Shown: positions 45,515-53,874 of the stretch, piece after piece
Position numbering within the stretch: position 1 is the stretch's first letter
How the letters are laid out: each line of letters begins with the position of its first letter
Assembly: GCF_008830185.1 (NCBI RefSeq)
Contig: NZ_WAGX01000004.1
Span: forward strand, 434,001-498,000
Direction: 5' to 3'
DNA: 64,000 nt
DNA from: Candidatus Galacturonatibacter soehngenii
Lineage (GTDB): Bacteria > Bacillota > Clostridia > Lachnospirales > Lachnospiraceae
Notes under the pieces: generated by a model
What the model was told of the DNA's origin: nothing
The model's input: only the letters and a program-made list of their open reading frames with translations
Database searches by the model: none
Position numbers and translations under genes: made by a program

Positions 45515-45838
45515 TACTATGGAGATTGGGACGTATATTATATTATTAACATAGAGGACCCTAAGCTAACATGGAATGGATATGTTTTTTATCATGGAAC
45601 AGAGAATTTTGATACAATTCAGGTAAAGAATCAATTTTCTCAAAATGGAAAATTTGCATCTTTTTCGAAAGAAAAATTGGAGTTGAATTTTTTGGAAAAG
45701 ATGATGACTATAACTCAAAAGGGAGCAGAAGGATATGGAATATGTACATTGTGTTCCATAAAACCATATGGCAGTATCGAGATTAAATGGATATCAAATA
45801 ATAATGAAAATAATGTTTTTTTGCACTTGACTGAGTAA
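45515..45838 (+). pseudogene. Orphan reading frame without a start codon
   Basis: Between TGA (45512) and TAA (45836) there are 107 open codons reading YGDWDVYYIINIEDPK and later AEGYGICTLCSIKPYGSIE, with a natural amino acid mix. No ATG, GTG or TTG with a ribosome binding site opens it early, so the 5' part of a gene seems to be missing. No family was recognised. The stretch accounts for most of the 478-base gap between its two minus-strand neighbours. Confidence 0.45.
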
Positions 45839-45893
45839 TTAAATAATAATGTGCATAGATCTTTTCGTTGTCTTAATCAATATTAATGAGCTG

Positions 45894-46076
45894 CTAATTC
45901 TTCTTTAAAAATTCAATTATAAAAACCATTCCTGAAAAAATAGAGATGATAGAACCAGCTAAATTCATACTTACTTCACTGCCTAAATTCCACATAACAC
46001 TTTTTAAAATTAGTAATATACCAGAAAAAAATAATAATAAAAATATAACTAAAATACCAATGTGTTTATACTTCAT
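45894..46076 (-). CDS. Small two-helix membrane protein
   Basis: The 60-residue protein has a hydrophobic first part (IGILVIFLLLFFSGILLIL) and a second helix near its end (GSIISIFSGMVFIIEFL), so it should span the membrane twice. A GGAG site lies seven bases before its ATG on the minus strand, and the size is typical for such proteins. No family was recognised. It lies between the relic at 45515 and the small frame at 46162. Function is unknown; it could be part of a stress or toxin-like membrane peptide group, but nothing shows this. Confidence 0.55.
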   Translation of the reverse strand: MKYKHIGILVIFLLLFFSGILLILKSVMWNLGSEVSMNLAGSIISIFSGMVFIIEFLKKN

Positions 46077-46161
46077 ATATAATCTCCAATCTCTTTTATG
46101 CTATATTTATTATTATATTGACTTTTATAGATATGTCAATTAAAAGGGAGGGGTTAATTAT

Positions 46162-46263
46162 ATGAAAAGAAGGATTTTAAGAAATTTGGTAGTAGCAATA
46201 AAAATAATAAACGAAAGAAAAAGAGGTCATCTCGCCAGTTGGCGAGATGACCTCTTTTTCTAG
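46162..46263 (+). other. 33-codon frame with strong ribosome binding site that runs through a perfect hairpin
   Basis: GGGAGGGG lies at good distance before ATG (46162). The frame codes MKRRILRNLVVAIKIINERK and ends just after the 21-base perfect hairpin at 46217-46260. It may be a real small basic peptide or a truncated remnant whose 3' end fell into a terminator. Evidence is weak. Confidence 0.3.
46217..46260. terminator. Perfect 21-base stem hairpin
   Basis: GAAAAAGAGGTCATCTCGCC with A pairs perfectly with T and GGCGAGATGACCTCTTTTTC, loop GT. It is T-rich on either strand, so it should stop transcription in both directions, including that of the HxlR gene. Confidence 0.85.
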
Positions 46264-46288
46264 GACTGTTTTTTACAGCCCCGTATTA

Positions 46289-46699
46289 TTAATCATCTTT
46301 TTCTTCGTCCATAGGAATATTTTTAAATTTCTCATTCAAATAATTTCCTCCAAATGAATGCAAAGCCTCAAGAACAGGTATTATTTTATGTCCGATTTCG
46401 GTTAAGCTATATTCGACCTTTGGTGGAATGACAGGATAAACGGTACGACAAATTAGTCCATCTTCTTCTAGACTGCGAAGCTGTGTCGTTAACATTTTTT
46501 GTGTAATTTGCGGAGTACGCCTTTTAATATCGCTAAATCTTAGTGTTTGGTAACTAAGATACCATAAAATCAAGATTTTCCATTTGCCAGATATTAATTC
46601 ATGAGCAATTGCCATGGGACAAATATTATGTTTGAGACATTGATCTTTCATTACACATTCTTCATGTAATGGTTCGTTGCAAAGCATTTTTTCAGCCAT
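46289..46699 (-). CDS. HxlR family transcription regulator
   Basis: The 136-residue protein has the HxlR winged helix: ICPMAIAHELISGKWKILIL, then LRFSDIKRRTPQITQKMLT, LRSLEEDGLICRTVYPVIPP and KVEYSLTEIGH, all in the usual order. A Cys-rich N-terminal part (CNEPLHEECVMKDQCLKHNIC) is in front, and some HxlR proteins use such Cys to sense oxidants or electrophiles. Start is supported by GAGGTGATATT. It is divergent from the LysR gene with about 230 bases between. No obvious target gene lies beside it. Family is sure, role is inferred. Confidence 0.9.
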   Translation of the reverse strand: MAEKMLCNEPLHEECVMKDQCLKHNICPMAIAHELISGKWKILILWYLSYQTLRFSDIKRRTPQITQKMLTTQLRSLEEDGLICRTVYPVIPPKVEYSLTEIGHKIIPVLEALHSFGGNYLNEKFKNIPMDEEKDD

Positions 46700-46866
46700 A
46701 ATATCACCTCGTTTTAAATATCAAAAATATAGTAAGTGTTAAAAAATTAACTATACTCAAAATTGTCAGTACTATTTATTAGTATACCAAAAAAATGCCC
46801 CTTAGTGAATAGGAATTTAGCGGTATTTTGTTAAATGGATATATTATCTCATTTACGCACTTTTCA

Positions 46867-46896
46867 ATGACAGGTGAGGAGGTTATTTGTTATAAT
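46867..46896 (+). promoter_or_regulatory. Promoter with LysR-like repeat
   Basis: ATGACA (46867-46872) and TATAAT (46891-46896) at 18-base spacing. GTTATAAT and GTTATAAC (46889-46913) repeat around the -10 box, recalling the GTTATAAC palindrome before nikA, and may be a LysR site. Confidence 0.5.
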
Positions 46897-46930
46897 GGTC
46901 AAAATGTTATAACAGACAGGAGATGAGTCA

Positions 46931-47842
46931 ATGACCTTACAACAGTTAAAATATGTCGTAATGGTTGCTGAAAAAGGAACCATTAGTGAAGCAGCAAAAG
47001 CTTTATTTATATCGCAGCCTAGCTTAACAAACGCTATCAAAGAGCTGGAAAATGAAATGCAGATAACGATTTTTAATCGAACCAATAAAGGAATTAATGT
47101 ATCAAATGCAGGAGATGAATTTTTAGCATACGCAAGGCAAGTCCTAGAACAGGCGAATCTATTAGAAGAAAAATTCTTGAATGTGAAAAAGCAAAGTCCT
47201 ATTTTTTCGGTATCGACGCAACATTATTCCTTTGCAGTCAATGCCTTTGTTGATGTAATTCGGACATTTGGGGGCAACCAATATGATTTTACGTTAAGGG
47301 AAACACAGACCAACGAAATCATTGAAGATGTAAGTCGATTAAAAAGTGAAGTTGGTATATTATATACCTCTTCAAAAAATGAAGAAGTAATCGGCAAACT
47401 AATTAAGCAAAAAGGCTTAGTCTTTCATGAGCTTTTTGTTGCAAAGCCTCATGTGTTTATCAGTTATAAACATCCATTAGCAAAGCAAGAAGCCATAAGC
47501 TTGGAACAATTAGAAGAGTATCCTTATCTATCGTTTGAACAGGGGGATTATAATTCTTTTTATTTTTCAGAAGAAATCCTTAGTACGCTTGATAGAAAGA
47601 AAAATATTAAAGTTAGAGATCGAGCAACATTATTTAATCTTGCAGTCGGACTTGATGGTTATACGGTTAGTTCAGGCGTTATCAGCAAGGAGCTAAATGG
47701 AGAAAATATCATTGCAAGGCCACTACTTGTGGAAGAACATATGCGTATTGGTACGATTATAAAAAAAGATATGGTGTTAAGTCGCTATGGAAAGGCATAT
47801 ATGGAGGCCTTAAAATTGCATGTATCAGATTATCTGGATTAA
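46931..47842 (+). CDS. LysR family transcription regulator
   Basis: The 303-residue protein has the LysR winged helix, TLQQLKYVVMVAEKGTISEA with ALFISQPSLTNAIKELENEM, and a C-terminal effector-binding domain. Its ATG is preceded by GACAGGAG. It is followed, after a terminator, by a MetE-like methyltransferase gene on the same strand; such a pair suggests control of sulfur amino acid or one-carbon metabolism, but the effector cannot be read from sequence. The promoter region carries GTTATAA repeats that could be bound by the regulator itself. Confidence 0.9.
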   Translation: MTLQQLKYVVMVAEKGTISEAAKALFISQPSLTNAIKELENEMQITIFNRTNKGINVSNAGDEFLAYARQVLEQANLLEEKFLNVKKQSPIFSVSTQHYSFAVNAFVDVIRTFGGNQYDFTLRETQTNEIIEDVSRLKSEVGILYTSSKNEEVIGKLIKQKGLVFHELFVAKPHVFISYKHPLAKQEAISLEQLEEYPYLSFEQGDYNSFYFSEEILSTLDRKKNIKVRDRATLFNLAVGLDGYTVSSGVISKELNGENIIARPLLVEEHMRIGTIIKKDMVLSRYGKAYMEALKLHVSDYLD

Positions 47843-47868
47843 GAAATGAGTGCTTTCGTTTATGTATC

Positions 47869-47911
47869 AGGGCTTGATATAGATTTAAACTATGTCAAAC
47901 CCTTCTTTTTT
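47869..47911 (+). terminator. Terminator after the LysR gene
   Basis: AGGGCTTGATATAG pairs with CTATGTCAAACCCT with one or two mismatches, followed by TCTTTTTT. It means the methyltransferase gene may have its own promoter. Confidence 0.7.
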
Positions 47912-47985
47912 CGTATTTTTCAAATGACTGAAAGTATTTTATACTACATCTAACAAAAAGAAAAAGAAGAAAAGAGGAGAATAAG

Positions 47986-49098
47986 ATGAGTAAAGATGCG
48001 CCATTTCGATTTGATATTGTAGGAAGTTTTTTAAGACCAGAAAAGTTAAAACAAGCAAGAAAAGATTATATAGCAGGGAAAATAAGCAAAGAAGCGTTAA
48101 AAGAAGTAGAAGATAAGGTTATTATTGAGCTGATACAAAAGCAAAAAGAAGCAGGATTATCTGTTATTACAGATGGAGAATTTAGAAGAAGCTCTTGGCA
48201 TTTGGATTTTATGTGGGCATTTGAGGGAGTCGGTCATGAAAAAACAAAAAATGGAATCCCTTTCCACGGCGAGCCGGCCTTAATTGATGATACATTTTTA
48301 ACAGGTAAACTTTCAATCAATAAACATCCTTTTGTTGAGCACTTTCAATTTGTGAAGCAGTTCGAGGATGAGCAAAGGATAGCACGCCAGACCATACCTG
48401 CACCAGCACAATTTTATTTTCAGATGATAACACCAGATAATATTGATAAGACAGAAGAAATCTATCCAAATGAAGATGATTTGATTCAAGATATTGCAAA
48501 TGGATATAAGAAGGTAATTAAGGATTTATATGAAGCAGGGTGCAGAAACATTCAATTTGATGATTGCACCTGGGGTGTATGTGTAGATCCAAATGCTTAT
48601 TTGATACTTGGAACCGATGAGGATGGGTTAGAGAAATTTGTTGAGAAATTAATTCGTGTAAACAATCTTGCGATTGAGGGAAAACCAGAAGACTTAGTAA
48701 TCAATACGCATATTTGCAGAGGAAATTTCCATTCGACCTGGGCTTGTCAGGGCGGATATGACCTTATTGCGAAAGAGCTATTTGCAAAAGAAAATGTGAA
48801 TGCGTTTTATCTTGAATTTGATGATGAACGTTCAGGTGGGTTTGAACCACTTCAGTATGTAAGCAAAGATAAAAAAGTAGTATTAGGACTTGTGACAAGC
48901 AAATCCCCTAAGCTAGAGGACAAAGAATATATTAAGAAACGTATTCAGGAAGCCAATGCTTTCATTCCACTTGACCGTTTATGCTTAAGTCCACAATGTG
49001 GTTTTGCTTCTACCGAAGAAGGAAATAAGTTGACGCAAGAGGAACAATGGGCAAAGCTTGCACTTGTAAAAGAAATTGCAGAGGAAGTATGGGGGTAA
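47986..49098 (+). CDS. MetE C-terminal-like (YxjG-type) methyltransferase
   Basis: The 370-residue protein resembles the catalytic half of cobalamin-independent methionine synthase, as in the YxjG/YxjH group: FRFDIVGSFLRPEKLKQARK at the start, VITDGEFRRSSWHLDFMW, QFDDCTWGVCVDP, and the zinc ligands in NTHICRGN (His and Cys) and SPQCGF (Cys). It transfers a methyl group from a folate or another donor to a thiol, perhaps homocysteine. The N-terminal folate-binding half of MetE is missing, as usual for this group. GGAGAATAAG precedes its ATG. The LysR gene upstream is a likely regulator. Confidence 0.88.
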   Translation: MSKDAPFRFDIVGSFLRPEKLKQARKDYIAGKISKEALKEVEDKVIIELIQKQKEAGLSVITDGEFRRSSWHLDFMWAFEGVGHEKTKNGIPFHGEPALIDDTFLTGKLSINKHPFVEHFQFVKQFEDEQRIARQTIPAPAQFYFQMITPDNIDKTEEIYPNEDDLIQDIANGYKKVIKDLYEAGCRNIQFDDCTWGVCVDPNAYLILGTDEDGLEKFVEKLIRVNNLAIEGKPEDLVINTHICRGNFHSTWACQGGYDLIAKELFAKENVNAFYLEFDDERSGGFEPLQYVSKDKKVVLGLVTSKSPKLEDKEYIKKRIQEANAFIPLDRLCLSPQCGFASTEEGNKLTQEEQWAKLALVKEIAEEVWG

Positions 49099-49200
49099 CG
49101 AATACACGTAAATGATTTATGAAATGTTTTAAGATTTCATTAAATTGAAATGAAAACACCTCGTTTTTATTGAATTATGAATAGTGGTATAGTAAAATGA

Positions 49201-49240
49201 TAAGACTCCAAATAGATTCGGTCTATTTGGAGTCTTAAGC
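49201..49240 (+). terminator. Perfect hairpin before the GGDEF gene
   Basis: TAAGACTCCAAATAGA pairs with TCTATTTGGAGTCTTA around TTCGG, followed by AGCATTTTATT. It is likely the terminator of the methyltransferase gene and lies only 34 bases before the next ATG. Confidence 0.75.
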
Positions 49241-49273
49241 ATTTTATTATGATGGATGAAAGAGGAATATAAA

Positions 49274-50254
49274 ATGAAAAATAAATCATCATTTGTTCAG
49301 AAATCACATTTTAAGATATATGATGCAATTATTCCAATGTTTCGATTAATTACGACCGTAATCCTAATGGTTTTAATGATTCATTATAGAAAAACCACTT
49401 TAAACTGGAACTTTAGTTTTATTGTTGTTTACTTGATTTATGGAATGATATTATTAGCCTTTCCAAAGCTTCGTATACTAATCGTATGGAAATATCCAAT
49501 CATAATTGGGCTATGCGAAACACTCATGCTTTCTTATGGTTTGTCTATTACGGGAGGGTTTGATAGTATTTTATATTTCTCTTATATTTTTATTATTGTC
49601 TTTTTTGGAATTGTTCATAAAGTAATCAATCTTTTCATTGTTACTATTTTTATCGGGGCATGTTATTTCGGTATCGCTATATTTGACGGTGGTTTGACAT
49701 TTTATGCCATGTTTCGATTATTATTTTTGTTTGCATTGGCAATCTTTATCGGACTAATTTATGGAAAAACAAACGATTACAGCGCTAAGTTACTAGAGCA
49801 AGATCAATTAACAGGGTTGTACAACAGACAGTATTTTTTTAGTGTGTTAGAGGATTATATAAAGGATACTTCAAAAGAGAAAAAGCAGTTTTTATTATTT
49901 ATGATTGATGTAAATGATTTTAAAAAAATAAATGATACATTTGGTCATCTAGAAGGTGATAAGATTCTTTGTGATGTAGCTTATTTACTTAAACAAGAAA
50001 TTGGAACAAGTGGAATTGTAGCTCGATATGGTGGAGACGAGTTTGTTATATTAATAGCGGATAAGAATTCAATTGATGCAACGCCTATCAAAGAACAGTT
50101 ACAAGATACTATCAAAGAATTTTTTTCAAATCGAATCAGCTTATCAATTGGCTATGCTAGCTTTCCGATGAATGGTACCGACTCCCAAGTACTGTTTCAA
50201 CTTGCTGATGAAGAAATGTACAAAGAAAAAATAAAACATAAGACAACCTCCTAA
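49274..50254 (+). CDS. Membrane diguanylate cyclase (GGDEF domain)
   Basis: The protein of about 326 residues has several N-terminal membrane helices (around residues 25-170) and a C-terminal GGDEF domain. DQLTGLYNRQYFFSVLEDYI starts it, FGHLEGDKILCDVA is the Mg/GTP region and GIVARYGGDEFVILIADK the catalytic loop, so it should make c-di-GMP from two GTP. An RxxD inhibitory site just before the GGDEF loop is absent. No known sensing domain beside the membrane segment is seen. The start at 49274 is chosen from AGAGGA seven bases upstream; 49256 is the other ATG. Confidence 0.92.
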   Translation: MKNKSSFVQKSHFKIYDAIIPMFRLITTVILMVLMIHYRKTTLNWNFSFIVVYLIYGMILLAFPKLRILIVWKYPIIIGLCETLMLSYGLSITGGFDSILYFSYIFIIVFFGIVHKVINLFIVTIFIGACYFGIAIFDGGLTFYAMFRLLFLFALAIFIGLIYGKTNDYSAKLLEQDQLTGLYNRQYFFSVLEDYIKDTSKEKKQFLLFMIDVNDFKKINDTFGHLEGDKILCDVAYLLKQEIGTSGIVARYGGDEFVILIADKNSIDATPIKEQLQDTIKEFFSNRISLSIGYASFPMNGTDSQVLFQLADEEMYKEKIKHKTTS

Positions 50255-50262
50255 CAAACCCT

Positions 50263-50306
50263 CCAGTAAATCACCACCCCTTGTTGTTGATGGTATACTG
50301 GTTTTT
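50263..50306 (+). terminator. Terminator after the GGDEF gene
   Basis: CCAGTA and TCA pair with TGA and TACTGG around a loop rich in C and T, followed by TTTTT. Mid-stem pairing is incomplete. Confidence 0.5.
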
Positions 50307-50311
50307 GCTGG

Positions 50312-50340
50312 TTTTTATTGTGCGTAAAATAAGGTATAAT
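50312..50340 (+). promoter_or_regulatory. Possible promoter of the double-MerR gene
   Basis: A perfect TATAAT (50335-50340) with a weak TTTTTA (50312-50317) at 17 bases. MerR-type regulators often bind such spacers. Confidence 0.4.
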
Positions 50341-50377
50341 AATTATGGTTTTTATTATTCACAAAGGAGGTTATCAT

Positions 50378-51127
50378 TTGGCATTTTATAAAACAACACA
50401 AATTGCAAGAATGATTGGGGTTCATCCTAATACAATACGTTTTTATGAACAGATGCAATTATTACCTCCGATACCAAGAGAAAGCAATGGTTATCGTATT
50501 TTTAACGATTATCATCTTTTACAACTTCGTTTTCTTCGAACAGCCTTTCGTGCCGAAATAATTAGTAATAAACTAAGGCAGGAAGTCTTTGAAATTGTTA
50601 AAATATCTGCAACAAACGAGATAGACGCTGCATTAAAAGCAACAAAGATGTATTCGAAGCATCTAGAGGAAGAAAAAACAAAGGCAGAAGAAGCGATTCA
50701 TATCGTTTTAAATATGTTAGAAAATAGTAATGAAGTAACGAACCCGATTGCATATCACAAACGAGCAGAGGTAGCAAGAATATTAGGGATTACGATAGAT
50801 GTTCTTAGAGATTGGGAGAGAAATGGATTGTTGGTGGTACCACGCATGGAAAATGGATACCGCGTATATGGATATAAAGAAATGAATCGACTAAAGATTA
50901 TACGTACGCTTCGAAACGCACATTATTCTCGCATGTCCATTCTTCGTATGCTAAAGAAAATAGATCAGGGGAATTGTAACATTCGTGAGGTGATAGATAC
51001 TCCAAGTGAAGAAGAGGATATCGTATGCGCCGCAGATCGATATATTACTGCATTATCAATGGCACAAGCGGATGTGTTAGAAATGATTGAAATTTTAGGG
51101 GAAATGAGGGGATTAAATGAAGATTGA
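50378..51127 (+). CDS. Regulator with two MerR DNA-binding domains
   Basis: The 249-residue protein carries two MerR-type winged helices: TTQIARMIGVHPNTIRFYEQ with ESNGYRIFNDYHLLQLRFL (residues about 5-60), and RAEVARILGITIDVLRDWER with MENGYRVYGYKEMNRLKII (about 130-190). Ordinary MerR proteins have one and form dimers, so this one may bind as a pseudo-dimer. The middle part is helical with a Lys/Glu stretch. The start is a TTG at 50378, set by AAAGGAGGT seven bases upstream; the ATG at 50345 lacks a site. It overlaps the WYL regulator gene by 11 bases, so they are one operon. Confidence 0.85.
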   Translation: MAFYKTTQIARMIGVHPNTIRFYEQMQLLPPIPRESNGYRIFNDYHLLQLRFLRTAFRAEIISNKLRQEVFEIVKISATNEIDAALKATKMYSKHLEEEKTKAEEAIHIVLNMLENSNEVTNPIAYHKRAEVARILGITIDVLRDWERNGLLVVPRMENGYRVYGYKEMNRLKIIRTLRNAHYSRMSILRMLKKIDQGNCNIREVIDTPSEEEDIVCAADRYITALSMAQADVLEMIEILGEMRGLNED

Positions 51128-52028
51128 TCGGCTTATTGGAATCTTAACCATACTGTTACAAATCGATAAGATAACCATTTCTCAATTGGCCATTCGATTT
51201 GAAGTATCAAGCAGAACGATTCAGCGAGATATTGACACTCTTTGCAAAGCTGGTATTCCAATTATTTCCACACAAGGATACCAAGGGGGTCTTACAATAG
51301 CCGATGGCTATAAAATAGATAAGACAATACTAACAGAAAAAGAATTACAAGTAATCTTAACAGGAATTAAGAGCATAGATAGTGTTTCGAAAACACAATA
51401 TAGACAAACATTCATTGATAAATTTACGCATGGAAAGGATTCCTTATTAGTAGACCAAGATAGAATTCTAATTGATTTGGCTTCTTGGAATCAAGATCGT
51501 TTAAAGGAAAAGATTGAAGAAATAAAACATGCAATTCAAGAGAAGGAAAAAATAGCTTTTTTATATTACTCGGACAAAGGCGAAACAAAACGAGAAATAG
51601 AACCATATTTGATTGTTTTTAAATGGTCGTCTTGGTACGTGTATGGGTATTGTCTAATGAGTAATGGTTTTAGATTATTCAAATTAAATCGATTATCAAA
51701 GTTACATAATATGAAAATTCTCTTTGTACCTCGACAAATTACAGATGAGAATCTAAAATTTGAACACTTTTTCTTAAAGGAAGAAATTCAATTATCTGCG
51801 CTGTTTGATGAAAGTGTAAAATATCGTCTTATTGAAGCATATGGGCCCATGTGCTATAGCATATCAAAAACAGGTAAGCTTTTTTTTGAAAGAGGCTTTA
51901 CTAATCCGAATTATTTAGTGCAATGGATACTTAGCTTTGGAGATAAAGTAAAGGTAATAAACCCTCCTTGGTTGATTTCTCATATCAAGGAACATGCAAA
52001 AAATATTTTAAAACAATATGAGGAATAA
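51117..52028 (+). CDS. DeoR-like regulator with WYL domain (YafY family)
   Basis: The 303-residue protein has an N-terminal HTH_11 winged helix (LIGILTILLQIDKITISQLA, VSSRTIQRDIDTLCKAGIPI), a helical middle and a WYL-type domain (residues about 140-230) with ALFYYSDKGETKREIEPYL followed by YVYGYCLMSNGFRLFKLN. WYL domains bind small ligands or nucleic acid. The ATG lies 11 bases inside the double-MerR gene, so both are co-translated. It is followed by a VOC gene with its own promoter. Targets are unknown; the pair could control that gene. Confidence 0.88.
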   Translation: MKIDRLIGILTILLQIDKITISQLAIRFEVSSRTIQRDIDTLCKAGIPIISTQGYQGGLTIADGYKIDKTILTEKELQVILTGIKSIDSVSKTQYRQTFIDKFTHGKDSLLVDQDRILIDLASWNQDRLKEKIEEIKHAIQEKEKIAFLYYSDKGETKREIEPYLIVFKWSSWYVYGYCLMSNGFRLFKLNRLSKLHNMKILFVPRQITDENLKFEHFFLKEEIQLSALFDESVKYRLIEAYGPMCYSISKTGKLFFERGFTNPNYLVQWILSFGDKVKVINPPWLISHIKEHAKNILKQYEE

Positions 52029-52037
52029 GACATACTG

Positions 52038-52066
52038 TTGACGTATTACTTAGCTTACAATATGTT
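52038..52066 (+). promoter_or_regulatory. Promoter of the VOC gene
   Basis: TTGACG (52038-52043) and TATGTT (52061-52066), spacing 17, ending about 30 bases before the ATG. Confidence 0.6.
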
Positions 52067-52094
52067 GTACAAATAAAATAACAGGAGGTAACAA

Positions 52095-52511
52095 ATGAAT
52101 CGAATATCAATTATATGTCTGGGTGTAACAAATATGGAAAAGTCTATTCGCTTTTACAAAGACGGACTAGGATTTCAAACAGAAGAGACAGCTTATAATC
52201 CTCCAGTCATCTTTTTTGACACAGACGGAGGACTCAAATTTGAGCTTTATCCGCTTGACTTGTTGGCCAAGGATATTGACGATAAGAATCCACCTAGCGT
52301 TCATGCTGGGTTTTCAGGAATAACACTTGCTTACAATGTTAGAACCAAGGAAGAAGTGCACGAAATTATTGATTTAGCGATAAAAGCAGGGGCTAAAATC
52401 GAAAAAGAACCTCAAGATGTTTTCTGGGGAGGTTATCACGCTTATTTTTCAGATCCTGATGGGTATTACTGGGAGGTTGCCTACAATCCTTATTATACAT
52501 TTGAAGAATAA
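52095..52511 (+). CDS. VOC family (glyoxalase/bleomycin resistance-like) protein
   Basis: The 138-residue protein has the paired beta-alpha-beta-beta-beta units of VOC proteins: ICLGVTNMEKSIRFYKDGLG at the start with GLKFELYPLDLLA, and the second half GFSGITLAYNVRTKEEVHEI with GYHAYFSDPDGYYWEVAYNP. The Glu at EVAYNP and His/Glu in the earlier strands are in metal-binding positions of glyoxalases. It could be a lyase or a drug-binding protein. AACAGGAGGT precedes the ATG. It lies behind two regulators and its own promoter. Exact role is unknown. Confidence 0.88.
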   Translation: MNRISIICLGVTNMEKSIRFYKDGLGFQTEETAYNPPVIFFDTDGGLKFELYPLDLLAKDIDDKNPPSVHAGFSGITLAYNVRTKEEVHEIIDLAIKAGAKIEKEPQDVFWGGYHAYFSDPDGYYWEVAYNPYYTFEE

Positions 52512-52532
52512 TTTAATATGTAAGTTCTAACT

Positions 52533-52568
52533 AAACGACAATGGATGAACATTCTATTGTCGTTTTTT
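52533..52568 (+). terminator. Rho-independent terminator
   Basis: AAACGACAAT pairs with ATTGTCGTTT around a 13-base loop, followed by TTT. It ends the VOC gene. Confidence 0.8.
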
Positions 52569-52753
52569 GATAAATGGGTAATTATGTGAAAACTCCTATG
52601 TGCTAATAATGTATACCACGATAGGAAGTCGTTACTTTGCAAACCAGATATTTTTTATTAGACATAATAAATAGGTAGTATTTCATAAGTATTTGATATA
52701 AACTAAGAATAGGAAAAATACAAAAAATAAGTACGAACAGAAAGGGAATTCAA

Positions 52754-53104
52754 ATGGAGAAACCACGTATTTTTAATATGTCCTTTTCAAGCATTTATCC
52801 ACTTTATATACAAAAAGTAGAAAGAAAAGGAAAAACGAAACAAGAAGTAGATGAAATTATATATTGGTTAACAGGCTATGATGAAGTTTCATTACAGCAG
52901 CAAATTAAAGATGAAGTAAGCATGGAACAGTTTTTTAACGAAGCGCCTTGCATGAATCCCAAGGCCGTTTTGATTAAAGGTGTTATCTGTGGATATCGCG
53001 TAGAGGAAATCGAAGATGATATGATGCGAAAGATTCGATACTTAGATAAATTAATTGATGAATTAGCAAAAGGTAAAGCAATGCAGAAAATATTGAGGGC
53101 ATAA
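52754..53104 (+). CDS. DUF2200 family protein
   Basis: The 116-residue protein matches the DUF2200 family as I remember it: [20 protein letters not shown] at the start, [12 protein letters not shown], and [20 protein letters not shown] followed by [18 protein letters not shown]. The family is spread in bacteria and is of unknown function. No signal peptide or membrane segment. GAAAGGGAATTC precedes the ATG. It ends 57 bases before the ATG of rpiA, so the two may be co-transcribed. Confidence 0.85.
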   Translation: MEKPRIFNMSFSSIYPLYIQKVERKGKTKQEVDEIIYWLTGYDEVSLQQQIKDEVSMEQFFNEAPCMNPKAVLIKGVICGYRVEEIEDDMMRKIRYLDKLIDELAKGKAMQKILRA

Positions 53105-53161
53105 TTCGTGAGTCATTTGTCCAAACGTTTAATACTTGCTTTGCATGGAGGGAAAGGATAC

Positions 53162-53842
53162 ATGAATTCCAAAAAAATAGCAGGAGAAAAGGCGGCTGAG
53201 TATATAAAAGATGGTATGGTTATTGGACTTGGAACTGGTTCTACTTCATACTACATGATAGAAAAAGTTGGTGCTTTGGTCAAAGCTGGTATGAAGTTAA
53301 AAGCAGTTGCCACTTCAAAGGAAAGTGAAGAACATGCCTTAAGGCTTCATATTCCAACCTTTGATATCAATGAAGTACCAACCATTGATTTAGCGATTGA
53401 TGGGGTAGATGAAATAGACAATCAATTTAATGCAATCAAAGGTGGAGGCGGCGCTTTGTTTCGTGAAAAGATTGTTGCCTCGCATGCTAAAGAAGTCATT
53501 TGGATCATGGATGATGGCAAGTTAGTAAAAGAAATAGGGAATTTCCCTTTGCCAATTGAAATATTACCATATGGATATCGTTATGTATTAGAACAATTAG
53601 AAAAAGCTTCTTATCTACCTAGAATCAGAAAAAAAGATAAGGAATTCTTTCTTACTGATAATGGTAATTATATTGTTGATTTACAATTAAAGGCACCTCT
53701 TAATACGAAAGACATTATGGAACACGTGATGAATATAACAGGTGTTTTAGAAGTAGGACTATTTTTAAATATGTGTGATAGAATTGTTGTAGGAAGAAAG
53801 GATCACTCTATTAAAGTGATTGAAAATAAATATAAAAGATAA
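53162..53842 (+). CDS. rpiA: Ribose-5-phosphate isomerase A
   Basis: The 226-residue enzyme interconverts ribose 5-phosphate and ribulose 5-phosphate in the pentose phosphate pathway. Conserved blocks are visible: VIGLGTGSTSYYMIEK (phosphate loop), DLAIDGVDEID with the active-site Asp, KGGGGALFREKI with the catalytic Glu, and FPLPIEILP. An in-frame GTG at 53108 gives 18 more residues, but AAAGGA sits just before the ATG at 53162 and homologues begin there. It follows the DUF2200 gene. Annotation is secure. Confidence 0.94.
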   Translation: MNSKKIAGEKAAEYIKDGMVIGLGTGSTSYYMIEKVGALVKAGMKLKAVATSKESEEHALRLHIPTFDINEVPTIDLAIDGVDEIDNQFNAIKGGGGALFREKIVASHAKEVIWIMDDGKLVKEIGNFPLPIEILPYGYRYVLEQLEKASYLPRIRKKDKEFFLTDNGNYIVDLQLKAPLNTKDIMEHVMNITGVLEVGLFLNMCDRIVVGRKDHSIKVIENKYKR

Positions 53843-53874
53843 GACATATAGGAGACAAAGAAGAATTTGACAAT

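Noticed and set aside
46217-46260. Perfect inverted repeat as a transposon end
   Set aside because: It is T-rich on both strands and lies between convergent gene ends with no transposase or target duplication, so a terminator explains it better.
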